In this document: piece after piece, positions 47,827 to 56,186 of the stretch | Layout of the letters: each line of letters opens with the position of its first letter | Numbering within the stretch: the stretch's first letter is position 1 | Assembly: GCF_003325375.1 (NCBI RefSeq) | Contig: NZ_CP030862.1 | Coordinates: 4,343,501-4,407,500, forward strand | Direction: 5' to 3' | Length of the DNA stretch: 64,000 nucleotides | From: Streptomyces globosus | GTDB lineage: Bacteria; Actinomycetota; Actinomycetes; Streptomycetales; Streptomycetaceae | Program-made: the position numbers and the translations under genes | The notes under the pieces: model-generated | What the model was told of the DNA's origin: nothing | The model's input: the letters and a program-made list of their open reading frames with translations, nothing else | The model's database searches: none

Positions 47827-49226
47827 GGCGCTCGCTGGCCGGAGTGGCGCTCGCCGTGACCTCCATGGTCGCGCTGTCCTTCCTCATACCGCTGGCCCTC
47901 CTCGTGATGTCGCTCGTCAAGGAGCAGGGGGTCAACGAGGCCGAGCAGCGCGCCGCCGCGCTCGCACCGGTCCTCGCGCTGACCACGGAGCCGGCCGCCC
48001 TGCGCGAATCGGCCGCCAGCCTGGACGGGGGCGAGCACCTCGTCGTCCACCTCCCCGACGCCGGCGCGCTCGGCAGGTCGAAGGCGCCCGCCGCGCTCCT
48101 CGAACGGGCCCGCAGGGGGCGGGAGTCGATCTCCCAGGAGGTGCCGGGCGGCTGGATGTGCCTCCAGCCGGTGGTGCTGCCCGGCGACCGGGTCGCCGTC
48201 GTGGAGAACTTCGTCCCCGAGGAGGAGCTGACCCGCGGGGTCGCGGAGTCCTGGGCGGTCATGGCGTTCCTCGCGGTCGGGCTGATCGCCGGCTCGGTCC
48301 TCGTCGCCGACCGCCTGGGCGCGAAGGTCGTACGGTCCTCGAAGCGGCTCGCGCAGGCCTCGCGCGCGCTCGGCGAGGGCGACCTGGACACCCGCGTGGA
48401 CCCGATGGGCCCGAAGGAACTCCGCGAGGCGGGCGTCGCGTTCAACGCGATGGCGCACCGCATGACCGAGCTGCTGGCGGTGGAGCGCGAGCTGGTCGCC
48501 GACCTGTCGCACCGGCTGCGGACCCCGCTGACCGCCCTCCACCTGGCGTCGGAGCGGATGGCGGGCACACCGGAGTCCGCGCGGGTCGAGACGGCCGTCG
48601 GCGAACTGGAGGCGGAGCTGCAGGCCATCATCGCCGCGGCGCGCACCCCGCTCGCGGTGGGCCCCATGGGCCAGGGCCTCCTCGGCGCCGAGCCCGCCGC
48701 CGGGCGGGGGCCGGCCGGTGCGGCGGGGGCCGGGCCGCGCTGCGAGGCGGCCGAGGCAGTGCGCGGGCGGACGGCGTTCTGGACGGTGCTGGCGGGGCAC
48801 CAGGACCGGGAGTGCTTGCTGGACCTCACCCCGGAGCCCACGCCGGTGGCGCTCTCCGAGGACGACGTCGCGGCGGTGGCCGACGCCCTGATCGGCAACG
48901 TCTTCCGGCACACCCCGCCCGGCACGCCGCTCGGCGTGCGCGTCGTGCGGTCGGCGCTGGCCGTCGAACTGGTCGTGGAGGACGGCGGGCCCGGCATCCC
49001 GGATCCCGACCGGGCCCTGTCCCGCGGCAGCAGCACCGGCTCCACCGGTCTGGGGCTCGACATCGCGCACCGGGCGGCCACCGCCACGGGCGGCTCCGTG
49101 CGCATCGGCCGGAGCCCCCTGGGCGGCGCGCACATCGCGGTCTCGTTCGCCCTGGCCCCCGCCCCGCTGCCGGGGCGGGGCCCGCGCACCTCCAGGCGCC
49201 GCCCGGCCTGGCCGCGCAGGCGCTGA
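47823..49226 (+). CDS. Sensor histidine kinase
   Basis: A 467-residue kinase from a TTG at 47823. Two membrane helices (about 5-32 and 145-165) flank a short extracytoplasmic loop of about 110 residues. HAMP follows at about 165-220, then the DHp helix with ADLSHRLRTPLTAL (phospho-His) and an ATPase domain with N-box ALIGNVFRHTPPGTP and G1 VEDGGPGIPD. The N-box shows G-N rather than the usual E-N, and the linker before it is Gly/Ala-rich. It probably senses an envelope cue next to the redox operon. Confidence 0.92.
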   Translation: MRRSLAGVALAVTSMVALSFLIPLALLVMSLVKEQGVNEAEQRAAALAPVLALTTEPAALRESAASLDGGEHLVVHLPDAGALGRSKAPAALLERARRGRESISQEVPGGWMCLQPVVLPGDRVAVVENFVPEEELTRGVAESWAVMAFLAVGLIAGSVLVADRLGAKVVRSSKRLAQASRALGEGDLDTRVDPMGPKELREAGVAFNAMAHRMTELLAVERELVADLSHRLRTPLTALHLASERMAGTPESARVETAVGELEAELQAIIAAARTPLAVGPMGQGLLGAEPAAGRGPAGAAGAGPRCEAAEAVRGRTAFWTVLAGHQDRECLLDLTPEPTPVALSEDDVAAVADALIGNVFRHTPPGTPLGVRVVRSALAVELVVEDGGPGIPDPDRALSRGSSTGSTGLGLDIAHRAATATGGSVRIGRSPLGGAHIAVSFALAPAPLPGRGPRTSRRRPAWPRRR

Positions 49227-49232
49227 GGCCCG

Positions 49233-49250
49233 CCCCGGCCGCGGCCGGGG
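49233..49250. terminator. 18-base palindrome between convergent genes
   Basis: CCCCGGCCGCGGCCGGGG is perfectly self-complementary and sits between the kinase gene (plus) and the quinone oxidoreductase gene (minus), where it can serve as a bidirectional terminator. Confidence 0.55.
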
Positions 49251-49266
49251 TGGTTCCCGCAGGGCG

Positions 49267-50169
49267 TCAGGGCGCCGGGGCCAGCAGGATCTTCCCGCGG
49301 GTCCCGCCCGCCTCCAGCAGGGCGTGCGCCCGGGGCGCCTCCTCGAACGGCAGCACGCGGGCGATCCGCAGCGCCAGCTGCCCTTGCTCGACGCGGCGCG
49401 CCAGGGTGTCGAGCACGGCGGGGTCGGTCCGCACCCCGTACACCTCGACGTCGACGGACCGCTCGGGCTCCGGAACGGCGAACGGCGTCAGGGACACGAA
49501 GCGCCCCCCGTCGCGGACGGCCTCGACCGTCCGCGGCCGCCCCGCCGCGTCGATGACGGCGTCGTACGCGCCTGCCGGCGGGGGCGCGGCCCCGGTGAAC
49601 ACCTCGGCGGCACCCAGCCCGCGTACGGTGTCCGCGTCGTCGGGGCGGGCGAGGGCGGCCGGGTGCAGGCCGCGCAGGGCGGCGAGCTGCACGAGGTATC
49701 CGCCGACCGCGCCGGCGGCGCCGCAGACGAGGAGCCGGCCCGCGAAGCCGGGGCCGAGCCGGTCGAGGGCCTGCTCGGCCGTGAGCGCGGCCAGCGGCAG
49801 GGCCGCCGCGTGCTCCAGCGGGGCGCCGGCCGGCGCCGGGACCGCGAGCCGCTCGTCGAGGGCGACGTACTCGGCCGACACGCCGGCCCCGTCGGCCAGT
49901 GAGGGGCGCAGGGCGACGACGCGGTCGCCGGGCCGGAAGCGGCCTGCCGCGGGGCCGGTGGCGGCCACGGTGCCGGAGACGTCCCAGCCGACGACGGCGG
50001 GCAGCACCGGGGAGGGGATGTCGCCGCGGCGCACGGCCAGGTCGACCGGGTTCACGGCGGCCGCGGCGACCCGGAGGAGGATCTCCCCGCGGCCCGGCTG
50101 CGGGATGTCCCGCTCGGTGACGGCGAGGACTTCCGGCGGGCCGTGGGAGCTGAAGGTGACTGCTTTCAA
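49267..50169 (-). CDS. Zinc-free MDR quinone oxidoreductase / NADPH-dependent enoyl reductase-like protein
   Basis: A 300-residue MDR protein. It has an N-terminal GroES-like domain (VNPVDLAVRRG, GWDVSGTVAATG, GDRVVAL) and a nucleotide-binding domain with VCGAAGAVGGYLVQLAALRG. No zinc-ligand Cys cluster is present, as in quinone oxidoreductases. It reduces quinones or activated double bonds with NADPH; the substrate is unknown. The TTG at 50169 overlaps the stop of the acyltransferase gene (TTGA), with GAAAGG seven bases upstream, so the two are coupled. Last gene of the acyltransferase block. Confidence 0.88.
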   Translation of the reverse strand: MKAVTFSSHGPPEVLAVTERDIPQPGRGEILLRVAAAAVNPVDLAVRRGDIPSPVLPAVVGWDVSGTVAATGPAAGRFRPGDRVVALRPSLADGAGVSAEYVALDERLAVPAPAGAPLEHAAALPLAALTAEQALDRLGPGFAGRLLVCGAAGAVGGYLVQLAALRGLHPAALARPDDADTVRGLGAAEVFTGAAPPPAGAYDAVIDAAGRPRTVEAVRDGGRFVSLTPFAVPEPERSVDVEVYGVRTDPAVLDTLARRVEQGQLALRIARVLPFEEAPRAHALLEAGGTRGKILLAPAP

Positions 50170-51332
50170 GGCTGTGCCTTTCGTGTGCGTCCCAGGTGGC
50201 GCATCGCGGGCTTCTCGACGGCCGCGTACAGCAGCCAGGCCACGGCGAGCGTCGCGAGGGCCTCCAGCACCAGCACGCCGATGCCGGCGGCGGTACCGAA
50301 GAACGTGTCGGGGCCGAGGAGGTGTTCGCGGACGACGTTCAGGAGGATGAGGTGGACCATGTAGAAGGCGAAGGAGACCTCGCCGAGCCAGACCGCCGCC
50401 CGGCCGCGCAGCGGCGAGGGCCGGCCCGAGACGTCCTGCAGGGCGACGGCCGGGATCAGCAGCGCCATCGGGATGACGAACACCGCGTCCAGGGCGTACA
50501 GCCAGGGCACGTACAGGGACAGGGCGTACGCGGCGAGGCACGCGGCCGCGGCGGGCAGCGGGCGGACGCCGAACCGGCGGCCGGTGACGACGATCCGCGC
50601 CATCAGCATGCCGAGCACGAAGTCCAGGGCGCGCACCGGCGGCAGCATGTACACGCTCCAGTACTGCCAGACGGAGGCCGGGGAGCCCTCGGGCATGGGC
50701 GGGTCGCCCGGGAGCAGCAGGTAGGCCAGGGTCGGCACGGCGACGACCGCGGCGGCGGTCCCGGCGGCCCAGCGCCACAGGTGCGCGGGCGGGATGCGCT
50801 TGATCCCGTGCAGGAACAGCGGGAAGCAGAGGTAGAAGAACAGCTCGCAGGCGAGCGACCAGCTGGGCGGGTTGACCCCGAGGAAGACGGAGAACTCGGG
50901 GATCCAGGCGTGGACGAGGAAGAGGTTCGGCACGGCCTGCCACCACTGGGTGGTGGCCCCGGACAGCAGCGCCAGGGCGAGCACCCAGGTGACCAGGTGG
51001 TTGGGGTAGATCTTGAAGAAGCGGCGGCGCCAGAAGTGCCGCGGCGGGTCGCCGGGCCGGGCCGACCAGGTCAGGACGAAGCCGCTGAGGATGAAGAAGA
51101 AGCTGACCCCGGCCCAGCCCGCGTTGCCGAACAGCCACCGGTATCCGTCGGCGATGTCCTTCGAGGCGAACGGGTTGAGGGCGGGCAGTGCGAGCGAGGA
51201 GTGGTAGCAGAACACCAGCAGGGCGGCGATGAACCGCAGGCCGGTCAGTGAGGGGAGCCGGCCGTGCACGGCCTGTCGGGGCTCGGCGGCGCGCTCCGTC
51301 GGTGTCGCGGCGGGTTCCGCGGTGGTGGACAC
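50166..51332 (-). CDS. Acyltransferase-3 family membrane protein (copy 1)
   Basis: A 388-residue acyltransferase-3 protein with about ten membrane helices. The catalytic His is in the N-terminal motif FIAALLVFCYHSSL (about residues 34-47); FFILSGFVLTWSARPGD, YPNHLVTWVLA and SWSLACELFFYLCFP are family motifs. The family transfers acetyl or longer acyl groups from CoA donors to sugars, glycolipids or macrolide sugars. It is the most diverged of three paralogs at 50166-54679. Coupled to the downstream quinone oxidoreductase by a TTGA overlap. Confidence 0.92.
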   Translation of the reverse strand: MSTTAEPAATPTERAAEPRQAVHGRLPSLTGLRFIAALLVFCYHSSLALPALNPFASKDIADGYRWLFGNAGWAGVSFFFILSGFVLTWSARPGDPPRHFWRRRFFKIYPNHLVTWVLALALLSGATTQWWQAVPNLFLVHAWIPEFSVFLGVNPPSWSLACELFFYLCFPLFLHGIKRIPPAHLWRWAAGTAAAVVAVPTLAYLLLPGDPPMPEGSPASVWQYWSVYMLPPVRALDFVLGMLMARIVVTGRRFGVRPLPAAAACLAAYALSLYVPWLYALDAVFVIPMALLIPAVALQDVSGRPSPLRGRAAVWLGEVSFAFYMVHLILLNVVREHLLGPDTFFGTAAGIGVLVLEALATLAVAWLLYAAVEKPAMRHLGRTRKAQP

Positions 51333-51443
51333 GGGCTCTCTCCGGAGGGTGCGTGGATGGGCGGGGCCGGCCCGCCGGGGCGGGCGGGCGCCGGCCGGTG
51401 GTGCGGCCGGGCCCGCTCCGGTCCCGCGGGGCGTGCTGCCGGG

Positions 51444-52226
51444 TCAGTCCCGGTCGAGGAAGCCGCCGAGGAGTTCGACGACCTCGGCCGTCTTCTCGAA
51501 GATGACCATGTGGCCGCTCTCCAGCTCGGCGTACTCGCTGCCCGCGACGGCGGCGTGGATCTCGCGTGCGTGCTCGACGGGGATCAGGGCGTCCCGGGTG
51601 GAGCCGATGACGAGGGTCGGCGCGGTGATGGCGGGGAGGCGGTCGCTGATGTCGACGCGGTGGTCCAGCTCGATCTGCCGCAGCGTGTGCGCCTCGGCCT
51701 TGATCCCGGCGACGGTCGCCTTGACGCCGTCGCCGCCGAAGCCGGCGAGGAAGGCCGGCGAGAAGATCAGCAGGGCGCTGTAGGCGGCGAAGGCCTCTCC
51801 GTCGATGTCGGGGAGGCGGCGCCACAGGTCGACGGCGAGCTGCTGGCGCGGGTCGTCGTTGCGTGCCCAGCCGTTGATGACGACGAGGCGGCGGACGAGC
51901 TCCGGGTGCCGGGCGGCGGCGGCCGCCGCGACGACCGCGCCGAGGGAGAACCCGACGATGTCGAAGGGCCCGTCGGTGACCGCCCGGGCGGTGCCGACGA
52001 CCTGTTCGACGAGCTCGTCCAGGCTCAGCTCGTCGGCGTGGAGCGGGGTGCGGCCGCTGCCGGAGCAGTCCGGGGTGACGACCGTGTAGCGGTCGCTGAA
52101 GTGCTCCCGGATGTGGCCGAACTGGGCTTCGCCGTCACCGCCGGTGCCGTGGACGAAGAGCAGGGCGGGACCGCTGCCCTGCACCGTGTAGTGGACGGGG
52201 GTGCCGTTGACGTCGATCGTGGGCAC
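51444..52226 (-). CDS. Alpha/beta hydrolase
   Basis: A 260-residue alpha/beta hydrolase: oxyanion region LFVHGTGG, nucleophile elbow GFSLGAV (Ser about residue 95), Asp in IGSTRDALIP and His in ESGHMVIF, so the catalytic triad is complete. GAGGAG lies six bases before GTG 52226; the same frame is open far upstream (to 56042), but that is a shadow of the acyltransferase and MFS genes. Set between acyltransferases, it may remove or swap acyl groups, or hydrolyse an ester or lactone of the product. Confidence 0.9.
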   Translation of the reverse strand: MPTIDVNGTPVHYTVQGSGPALLFVHGTGGDGEAQFGHIREHFSDRYTVVTPDCSGSGRTPLHADELSLDELVEQVVGTARAVTDGPFDIVGFSLGAVVAAAAAARHPELVRRLVVINGWARNDDPRQQLAVDLWRRLPDIDGEAFAAYSALLIFSPAFLAGFGGDGVKATVAGIKAEAHTLRQIELDHRVDISDRLPAITAPTLVIGSTRDALIPVEHAREIHAAVAGSEYAELESGHMVIFEKTAEVVELLGGFLDRD

Positions 52227-52294
52227 GGGAGGCTCCTCACTGTCGAAGGGGGCGCGGACGGGATGCCGTCCGCGAGGGGGTCGGTGGGCGGGGT

Positions 52295-53494
52295 TCAGCG
52301 CAGCGCCGGGGCGGGCTCGCGCTCTTCGGCAGGTGCCCCGGGGGCCTGGGGCAGCCGCGGCCGCGGCCGGGACCAGCGCCGCATGACGGGGCGTTCGACG
52401 CACACCAGCAGCAGCCGGCCGACGAGCAGCGTCGCGAGGAAGAAGCCCAGGAGGACCAGGACGCCGGGGAGCGGTGCGAAGAGCCGCTCGTCCATCAGCG
52501 CGGTGCGGCCGTAGTACATCACCACGTACTGGGCGAGGTAGAAGCCGAAGGAGACCTCGCCGAGCCACTGCATGGTGCGGCCGCGCAGCACCGTCGGGGC
52601 GCCGTCCACGTCGGCCCGGGCCACGGCGCAGATCAGCAGCGACACCGGGATGATGGTGGCGACGTTGAGGCCGTACAGGAACGGCACGGCCATGGCGGCG
52701 GCGTAGCCCGCCAGGCAGAGCAGGGCCGCCGGGAGGATCCGCACGCGGGGGAAGGCCCCGGCGAGGACGAGCCGGGCGAGCAGCATGCCGAGGACGAACT
52801 CGAACATGCGGACCGGCGGGAAGTTGTAGCCGAACCAGAACTCCCACAGGGAGATGCCGAAGCCCTCGGGGGTGGGCGGGTTCTGCGGCAGCAGGAAGTC
52901 GGTGGCGAGCTGGACGGCGACCATGCAAACGACCATGGCGGCGGCCCAGCCCCACAGCGCCCGCTCCCTGATCCGCAGCACGGGCCCGATCAGGAAGGGG
53001 AAGAGCAGGTAGAAGAGCAGCTCGCTGCAGAGCGACCAGCTGGGCGGGTTGACGCTGATGAAGGTCTCGTGCTGCGGGAACCAGGAGTGGACGAGGAAGA
53101 GGTTCGGCAGCCAGGCGGACAGCGGTGTCATCGCTCCGGCGAACAGCACCATGGCGAGCGCCCACATCACGATGTGGTTGGGGAAGATCTTCAGCAGGCG
53201 GCGGCGCCAGAACCCGGTGGCGGTGTCGCCGGGCTTGGCCGACCAGGTCAGGACGAAGCCGCTGAGGACGAAGAAGAACGACACGCCCATCCAGCCGGCC
53301 TTGCTGAACAGCCAGCGGAAACCCTCCTCCCAGGCCTGGTCGGCGAAGGGGTTCATGGGCGGGTCGCTGAAGGTCGCGTGGAAGAAGAAGACCAGGGCGG
53401 CAGCGATGAAGCGCAGGCCCGTCAGCGAGGGCAGTTTGGCTCTGGACGGCCCGGGGGCGGTGCCGGGGGCGGCAATCGGGGACGGCGGGGTCAT
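52295..53494 (-). CDS. Acyltransferase-3 family membrane protein (copy 2)
   Basis: A 399-residue multi-helix acyltransferase-3 with catalytic FIAAALVFFFHATF near residues 29-42, FFFVLSGFVLTWSAKPGD, FPNHIVMWALAMV and SLCSELLFYLLFPFLIGP. It is very close to copy 3: a 51-residue stretch around the FSKAGW segment is identical at both protein and DNA level (53169-53320), and shorter identical tracts occur elsewhere, while other parts differ. This indicates a recent duplication with gene conversion. The ATG lies 15 bases after the stop of copy 3. Confidence 0.93.
   Translation of the reverse strand: MTPPSPIAAPGTAPGPSRAKLPSLTGLRFIAAALVFFFHATFSDPPMNPFADQAWEEGFRWLFSKAGWMGVSFFFVLSGFVLTWSAKPGDTATGFWRRRLLKIFPNHIVMWALAMVLFAGAMTPLSAWLPNLFLVHSWFPQHETFISVNPPSWSLCSELLFYLLFPFLIGPVLRIRERALWGWAAAMVVCMVAVQLATDFLLPQNPPTPEGFGISLWEFWFGYNFPPVRMFEFVLGMLLARLVLAGAFPRVRILPAALLCLAGYAAAMAVPFLYGLNVATIIPVSLLICAVARADVDGAPTVLRGRTMQWLGEVSFGFYLAQYVVMYYGRTALMDERLFAPLPGVLVLLGFFLATLLVGRLLLVCVERPVMRRWSRPRPRLPQAPGAPAEEREPAPALR
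53169..53320. repeat. 152-base direct repeat, copy A (within acyltransferase copy 2)
   Basis: Identical to 54378-54529, encoding the same 50-residue segment of the two neighbouring acyltransferases. A 68-base identical pair (52743-52810 and 53955-54022) and a roughly 60-base pair near 52933 and 54141 also occur. Between them the paralogs differ at many third positions, the mosaic pattern of gene conversion. Confidence 0.9.
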
Positions 53495-53509
53495 GGGCGG
53501 TCGGCCCTT

Positions 53510-54679
53510 TCAGGAGGCGTGGGTCAGGGAGCGCTGCGACGGGGCTTCGGCGGGGGCGGCCGGCTGCTTCCTCCGGGGCCGCGCCCAGCGCTGCATCAGG
53601 GGGCGCTCCACGCACAGCAGGAGCAGCCGGCCGAGGACGAGGGAGGCGGCGAACTCCGCGGCGATGACGGCGATCCCGACGGGGACGGAGTACGTGCGGT
53701 GGTCCATCAGCGTGGTGCGGGTGAAGGACAGCACGATCTGCTGGACGAGGTAGAAGCCGAAGGATGCCTCGCCGAGCCACTGCATGGTGCGGCTGCGCAG
53801 CCCGGTCGGGGTGCCGTCGGCGTCGGCGCGGGCGACCGCGCAGATCAGCAGGGAGATCGGGACGATGTTGGTGAGGGTGAGGCCGTACAGGAACGGCACT
53901 TCGAGGGCGGCGGCGTAGCCGGCCACGCAGAGCAGGGCGGCGGGGAGGACCCGTACGCGGGGGAAGGCCCCGGCGAGGACGAGCCGGGCGAGCAGCATGC
54001 CGAGGACGAACTCGAACATGCGCATCGGGGGGAAGTTGTAGCCGAACCAGAACTGCCAGACGGTCACGTCGGTGCCCGGGGCGGGCGGGCTCGCGGGTGC
54101 GAGGAAGTCGGTGGCGAGCTGTACGAGGGCCATGCAGGCGGCCATGGCGGCGGCCCAGCCCCACAGCGCCCGCTCCCTGATCCGCAGCACGGGCCCGATC
54201 AGCAGGGGGAAGAGCAGGTAGAAGAGCAGCTCGCTGCAGAGCGACCAGGCGGGGGTGTTGAGGCCCATGTGGACGGCCGGGTCGGGGAACCAGGACTGGA
54301 TCAGGAAGAGGTTCGGCAGCCACACGTGCGCGGGGACGGCCGTGCCGGCGAAGAGGACGATCGTGGCGGCCCAGGTGACGATGTGGTTGGGGAAGATCTT
54401 CAGCAGGCGGCGGCGCCAGAACCCGGTGGCGGTGTCGCCGGGCTTGGCCGACCAGGTCAGGACGAAGCCGCTGAGGACGAAGAAGAACGACACGCCCATC
54501 CAGCCGGCCTTGCTGAACAGCCAGCGGAAGCCGTCGGCGACGTCCTCGTCGGCGAAGGGGTTCATGGAGATGAACACCAGCGAGGCGTGGAAGAAGAAGA
54601 CCAGGGCGGCGGCGACGAACCGCAGGCCCGTCAGCGAGGGGAGCGGGGGTCTGGCGGGAGGCACGGGGCTGCTGGGCAT
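53510..54679 (-). CDS. Acyltransferase-3 family membrane protein (copy 3)
   Basis: A 389-residue paralog of copy 2 with FVAAALVFFFHASL near residues 23-36 (catalytic His), FFFVLSGFVLTWSAKPGD, FPNHIVTWAATIV and SLCSELLFYLLFPLLIGP. Differences from copy 2 concentrate in the extracytoplasmic loop after residue 110 and in the last third, which may alter acceptor or acyl choice. It lies downstream of the MFS exporter (36-base gap) and upstream of copy 2. Confidence 0.93.
   Translation of the reverse strand: MPSSPVPPARPPLPSLTGLRFVAAALVFFFHASLVFISMNPFADEDVADGFRWLFSKAGWMGVSFFFVLSGFVLTWSAKPGDTATGFWRRRLLKIFPNHIVTWAATIVLFAGTAVPAHVWLPNLFLIQSWFPDPAVHMGLNTPAWSLCSELLFYLLFPLLIGPVLRIRERALWGWAAAMAACMALVQLATDFLAPASPPAPGTDVTVWQFWFGYNFPPMRMFEFVLGMLLARLVLAGAFPRVRVLPAALLCVAGYAAALEVPFLYGLTLTNIVPISLLICAVARADADGTPTGLRSRTMQWLGEASFGFYLVQQIVLSFTRTTLMDHRTYSVPVGIAVIAAEFAASLVLGRLLLLCVERPLMQRWARPRRKQPAAPAEAPSQRSLTHAS
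54378..54529. repeat. 152-base direct repeat, copy B (within acyltransferase copy 3)
   Basis: Second copy of the sequence at 53169-53320, 100 percent identical over 152 bases and offset by 1209 bases. Recombination between the two would delete one acyltransferase and leave a chimeric gene. Confidence 0.9.
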
Positions 54680-54715
54680 GGGCGGTGCTGCCTTCCTCGT
54701 TCGGTGGGCGCTGTT

Positions 54716-55927
54716 TCAGGAGGCCGGCGCGGCGGTGGCGGCGGTGGCGGTGGCGGGTTCGGCTGCCGCGGCGGTGGCGGCGGCCCGGCGCCGGCCGGCG
54801 TACACGGTCTGGGCGATCAGCAGGGCTCCGAGGGCGGTGAACGCGGCGGCGCCGAGCGTGACGGCGCGGGTTCCGAGGCCCTGGTCGATGAGCCGGCCGC
54901 CGGCCCAGGAGCCGAGGGCGGCGCCGAGCCCGAAGGCGGACATGTTGGCGGTCAGGGACAGCGTCGGGGCGTCCGCCGCCGCGGAGAGGACCTTCGTCTG
55001 GAGGCCGGGGATCAGGGCGAAGGTGGCCATGGAGAACAGGAGCAGGAAGACGGCGCCGCCGGCGGCGTACGGCGCGGCGGCCCAGTACAGGAGGCAGACG
55101 GCGGCGAGCGTCCAGGACAGGCGGAGTACGGCCCGGTCCGCGGACCGGTCGGCGTACCTGCCGCCGAGGGCGTTGCCGGCGACGGAGCCGATGCCGTAGG
55201 CCACGAGGACGGCCGGCACCCAGGCGGCGGGGAAGCCGCCGACGTCGGTCAGCAGCGGCACCATGTAGGTGATCAGGGTGAACATGCCGGCCGAGCACAG
55301 GACGGTGGCGAGGACGGTGCCGACCACCTGCCACTCCTTGAAGACCCGCAGTTCGTGCGCGGCGGAGGAGCCGGCCGTGCGGCCGTCGTCCGGGATGACC
55401 AGCAGGATCAGGGCTGCGGCGGCCAGGGCGAGCACGGCGACGCTGCCGAAGGTGGCGCGCCAGTGCAGCTGTTGGGCGACGAGGGTGCCGAGGGGGACGC
55501 CGAGCACGGTCGCCAGGTTCACGCCGAGCTGCGTGGCGGCGACCGCGGATCCCTCCTTGCCCTCGGCGGCCATGCCGCCCGCGGTGACCACGCAGACGGC
55601 GAGGAAGGTGCCGTGGATGACGGCGGTCAGCATGCGGCCGGCGACCAGCAGGGCGAAGGTGGGCGCCAGGCTGGAGAGGACGTTGCCGGCAACGGACACC
55701 AGCAGCAGCGCCACCAGCAGGTACTTGCGGCGGATCCGGGTGGACGCCGCGGTGACGAGCGGTCCTGCGACGACCACGGTCAGCGCGTAGACGGTGACGA
55801 GCAGGCCCGCGGTGGGGATCGTCACCGACAGGTCCTCGGCCAGGTCGCCCAGCATGCCGCTGGGGGCGAGTTCGGCGGTGCCGACGCAGAAGATGGCCAG
55901 GATCAGTACAGCCATACGGGACCGCAT
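54716..55927 (-). CDS. MFS transporter, DHA1 / sugar-efflux type
   Basis: A 403-residue, twelve-helix transporter of the DHA1 drug:proton or AraJ/SotB-like sugar-efflux group (FCVGTAELAPSGMLGDLAEDLSV; RKYLLVALLLVSVAGNVLSSLAP in the helix 2-3 loop region). It likely exports the product or a toxic intermediate. GAGAGG is seven bases before ATG 55927. First gene of the acyltransferase block; its promoter is probably in the AT-rich stretch at 56092-56120. The C-terminus is an Ala/Thr-rich tail. Confidence 0.9.
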   Translation of the reverse strand: MRSRMAVLILAIFCVGTAELAPSGMLGDLAEDLSVTIPTAGLLVTVYALTVVVAGPLVTAASTRIRRKYLLVALLLVSVAGNVLSSLAPTFALLVAGRMLTAVIHGTFLAVCVVTAGGMAAEGKEGSAVAATQLGVNLATVLGVPLGTLVAQQLHWRATFGSVAVLALAAAALILLVIPDDGRTAGSSAAHELRVFKEWQVVGTVLATVLCSAGMFTLITYMVPLLTDVGGFPAAWVPAVLVAYGIGSVAGNALGGRYADRSADRAVLRLSWTLAAVCLLYWAAAPYAAGGAVFLLLFSMATFALIPGLQTKVLSAAADAPTLSLTANMSAFGLGAALGSWAGGRLIDQGLGTRAVTLGAAAFTALGALLIAQTVYAGRRRAAATAAAAEPATATAATAAPAS

Positions 55928-56091
55928 GGAATGCCTCTCGTGTGCAGCGGGGCGGCGGGCGGTGGACGGGCGCGCGGGCGGTGCGCGGGCAGGCCGCCGG
56001 ACTTCGACCGGTGGGGCGGCGCGGGCAGTTCGCGCTGCGCACCGCCTGTCGCCGCTACCGGTATCGGAGTCTCTATCGAAACCCAATGATC

Positions 56092-56120
56092 AGCTTAATG
56101 GCGACTTGGCCACTATACAA
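56092..56120 (-). promoter_or_regulatory. Candidate promoter of the MFS-acyltransferase block
   Basis: On the minus strand TTGTAT (56120-56115) and TAAGCT (56097-56092) are separated by exactly 17 bases, in the most AT-rich stretch of the region (about 56045-56150). A short inverted repeat ATAC-N5-GTAT (56115-56127) overlaps the -35. The leader to ATG 55927 would be about 160 bases. The rest of the gap 55928-56186 holds no convincing gene. Confidence 0.4.
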
Positions 56121-56186
56121 GCAGTATGAACGATGGAGGGCTCATGCTGTCGTCGTCGCGAGCTCGTTCGCCTGTGCAGGCGGCAG

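Noticed and set aside
51444..56042. Open frame of 1532 codons on the minus strand
   Set aside because: Only its last 261 codons encode a real protein (alpha/beta hydrolase, with its own ribosome site). The rest is an Arg/Pro-rich shadow of three acyltransferases and an MFS gene in another frame.
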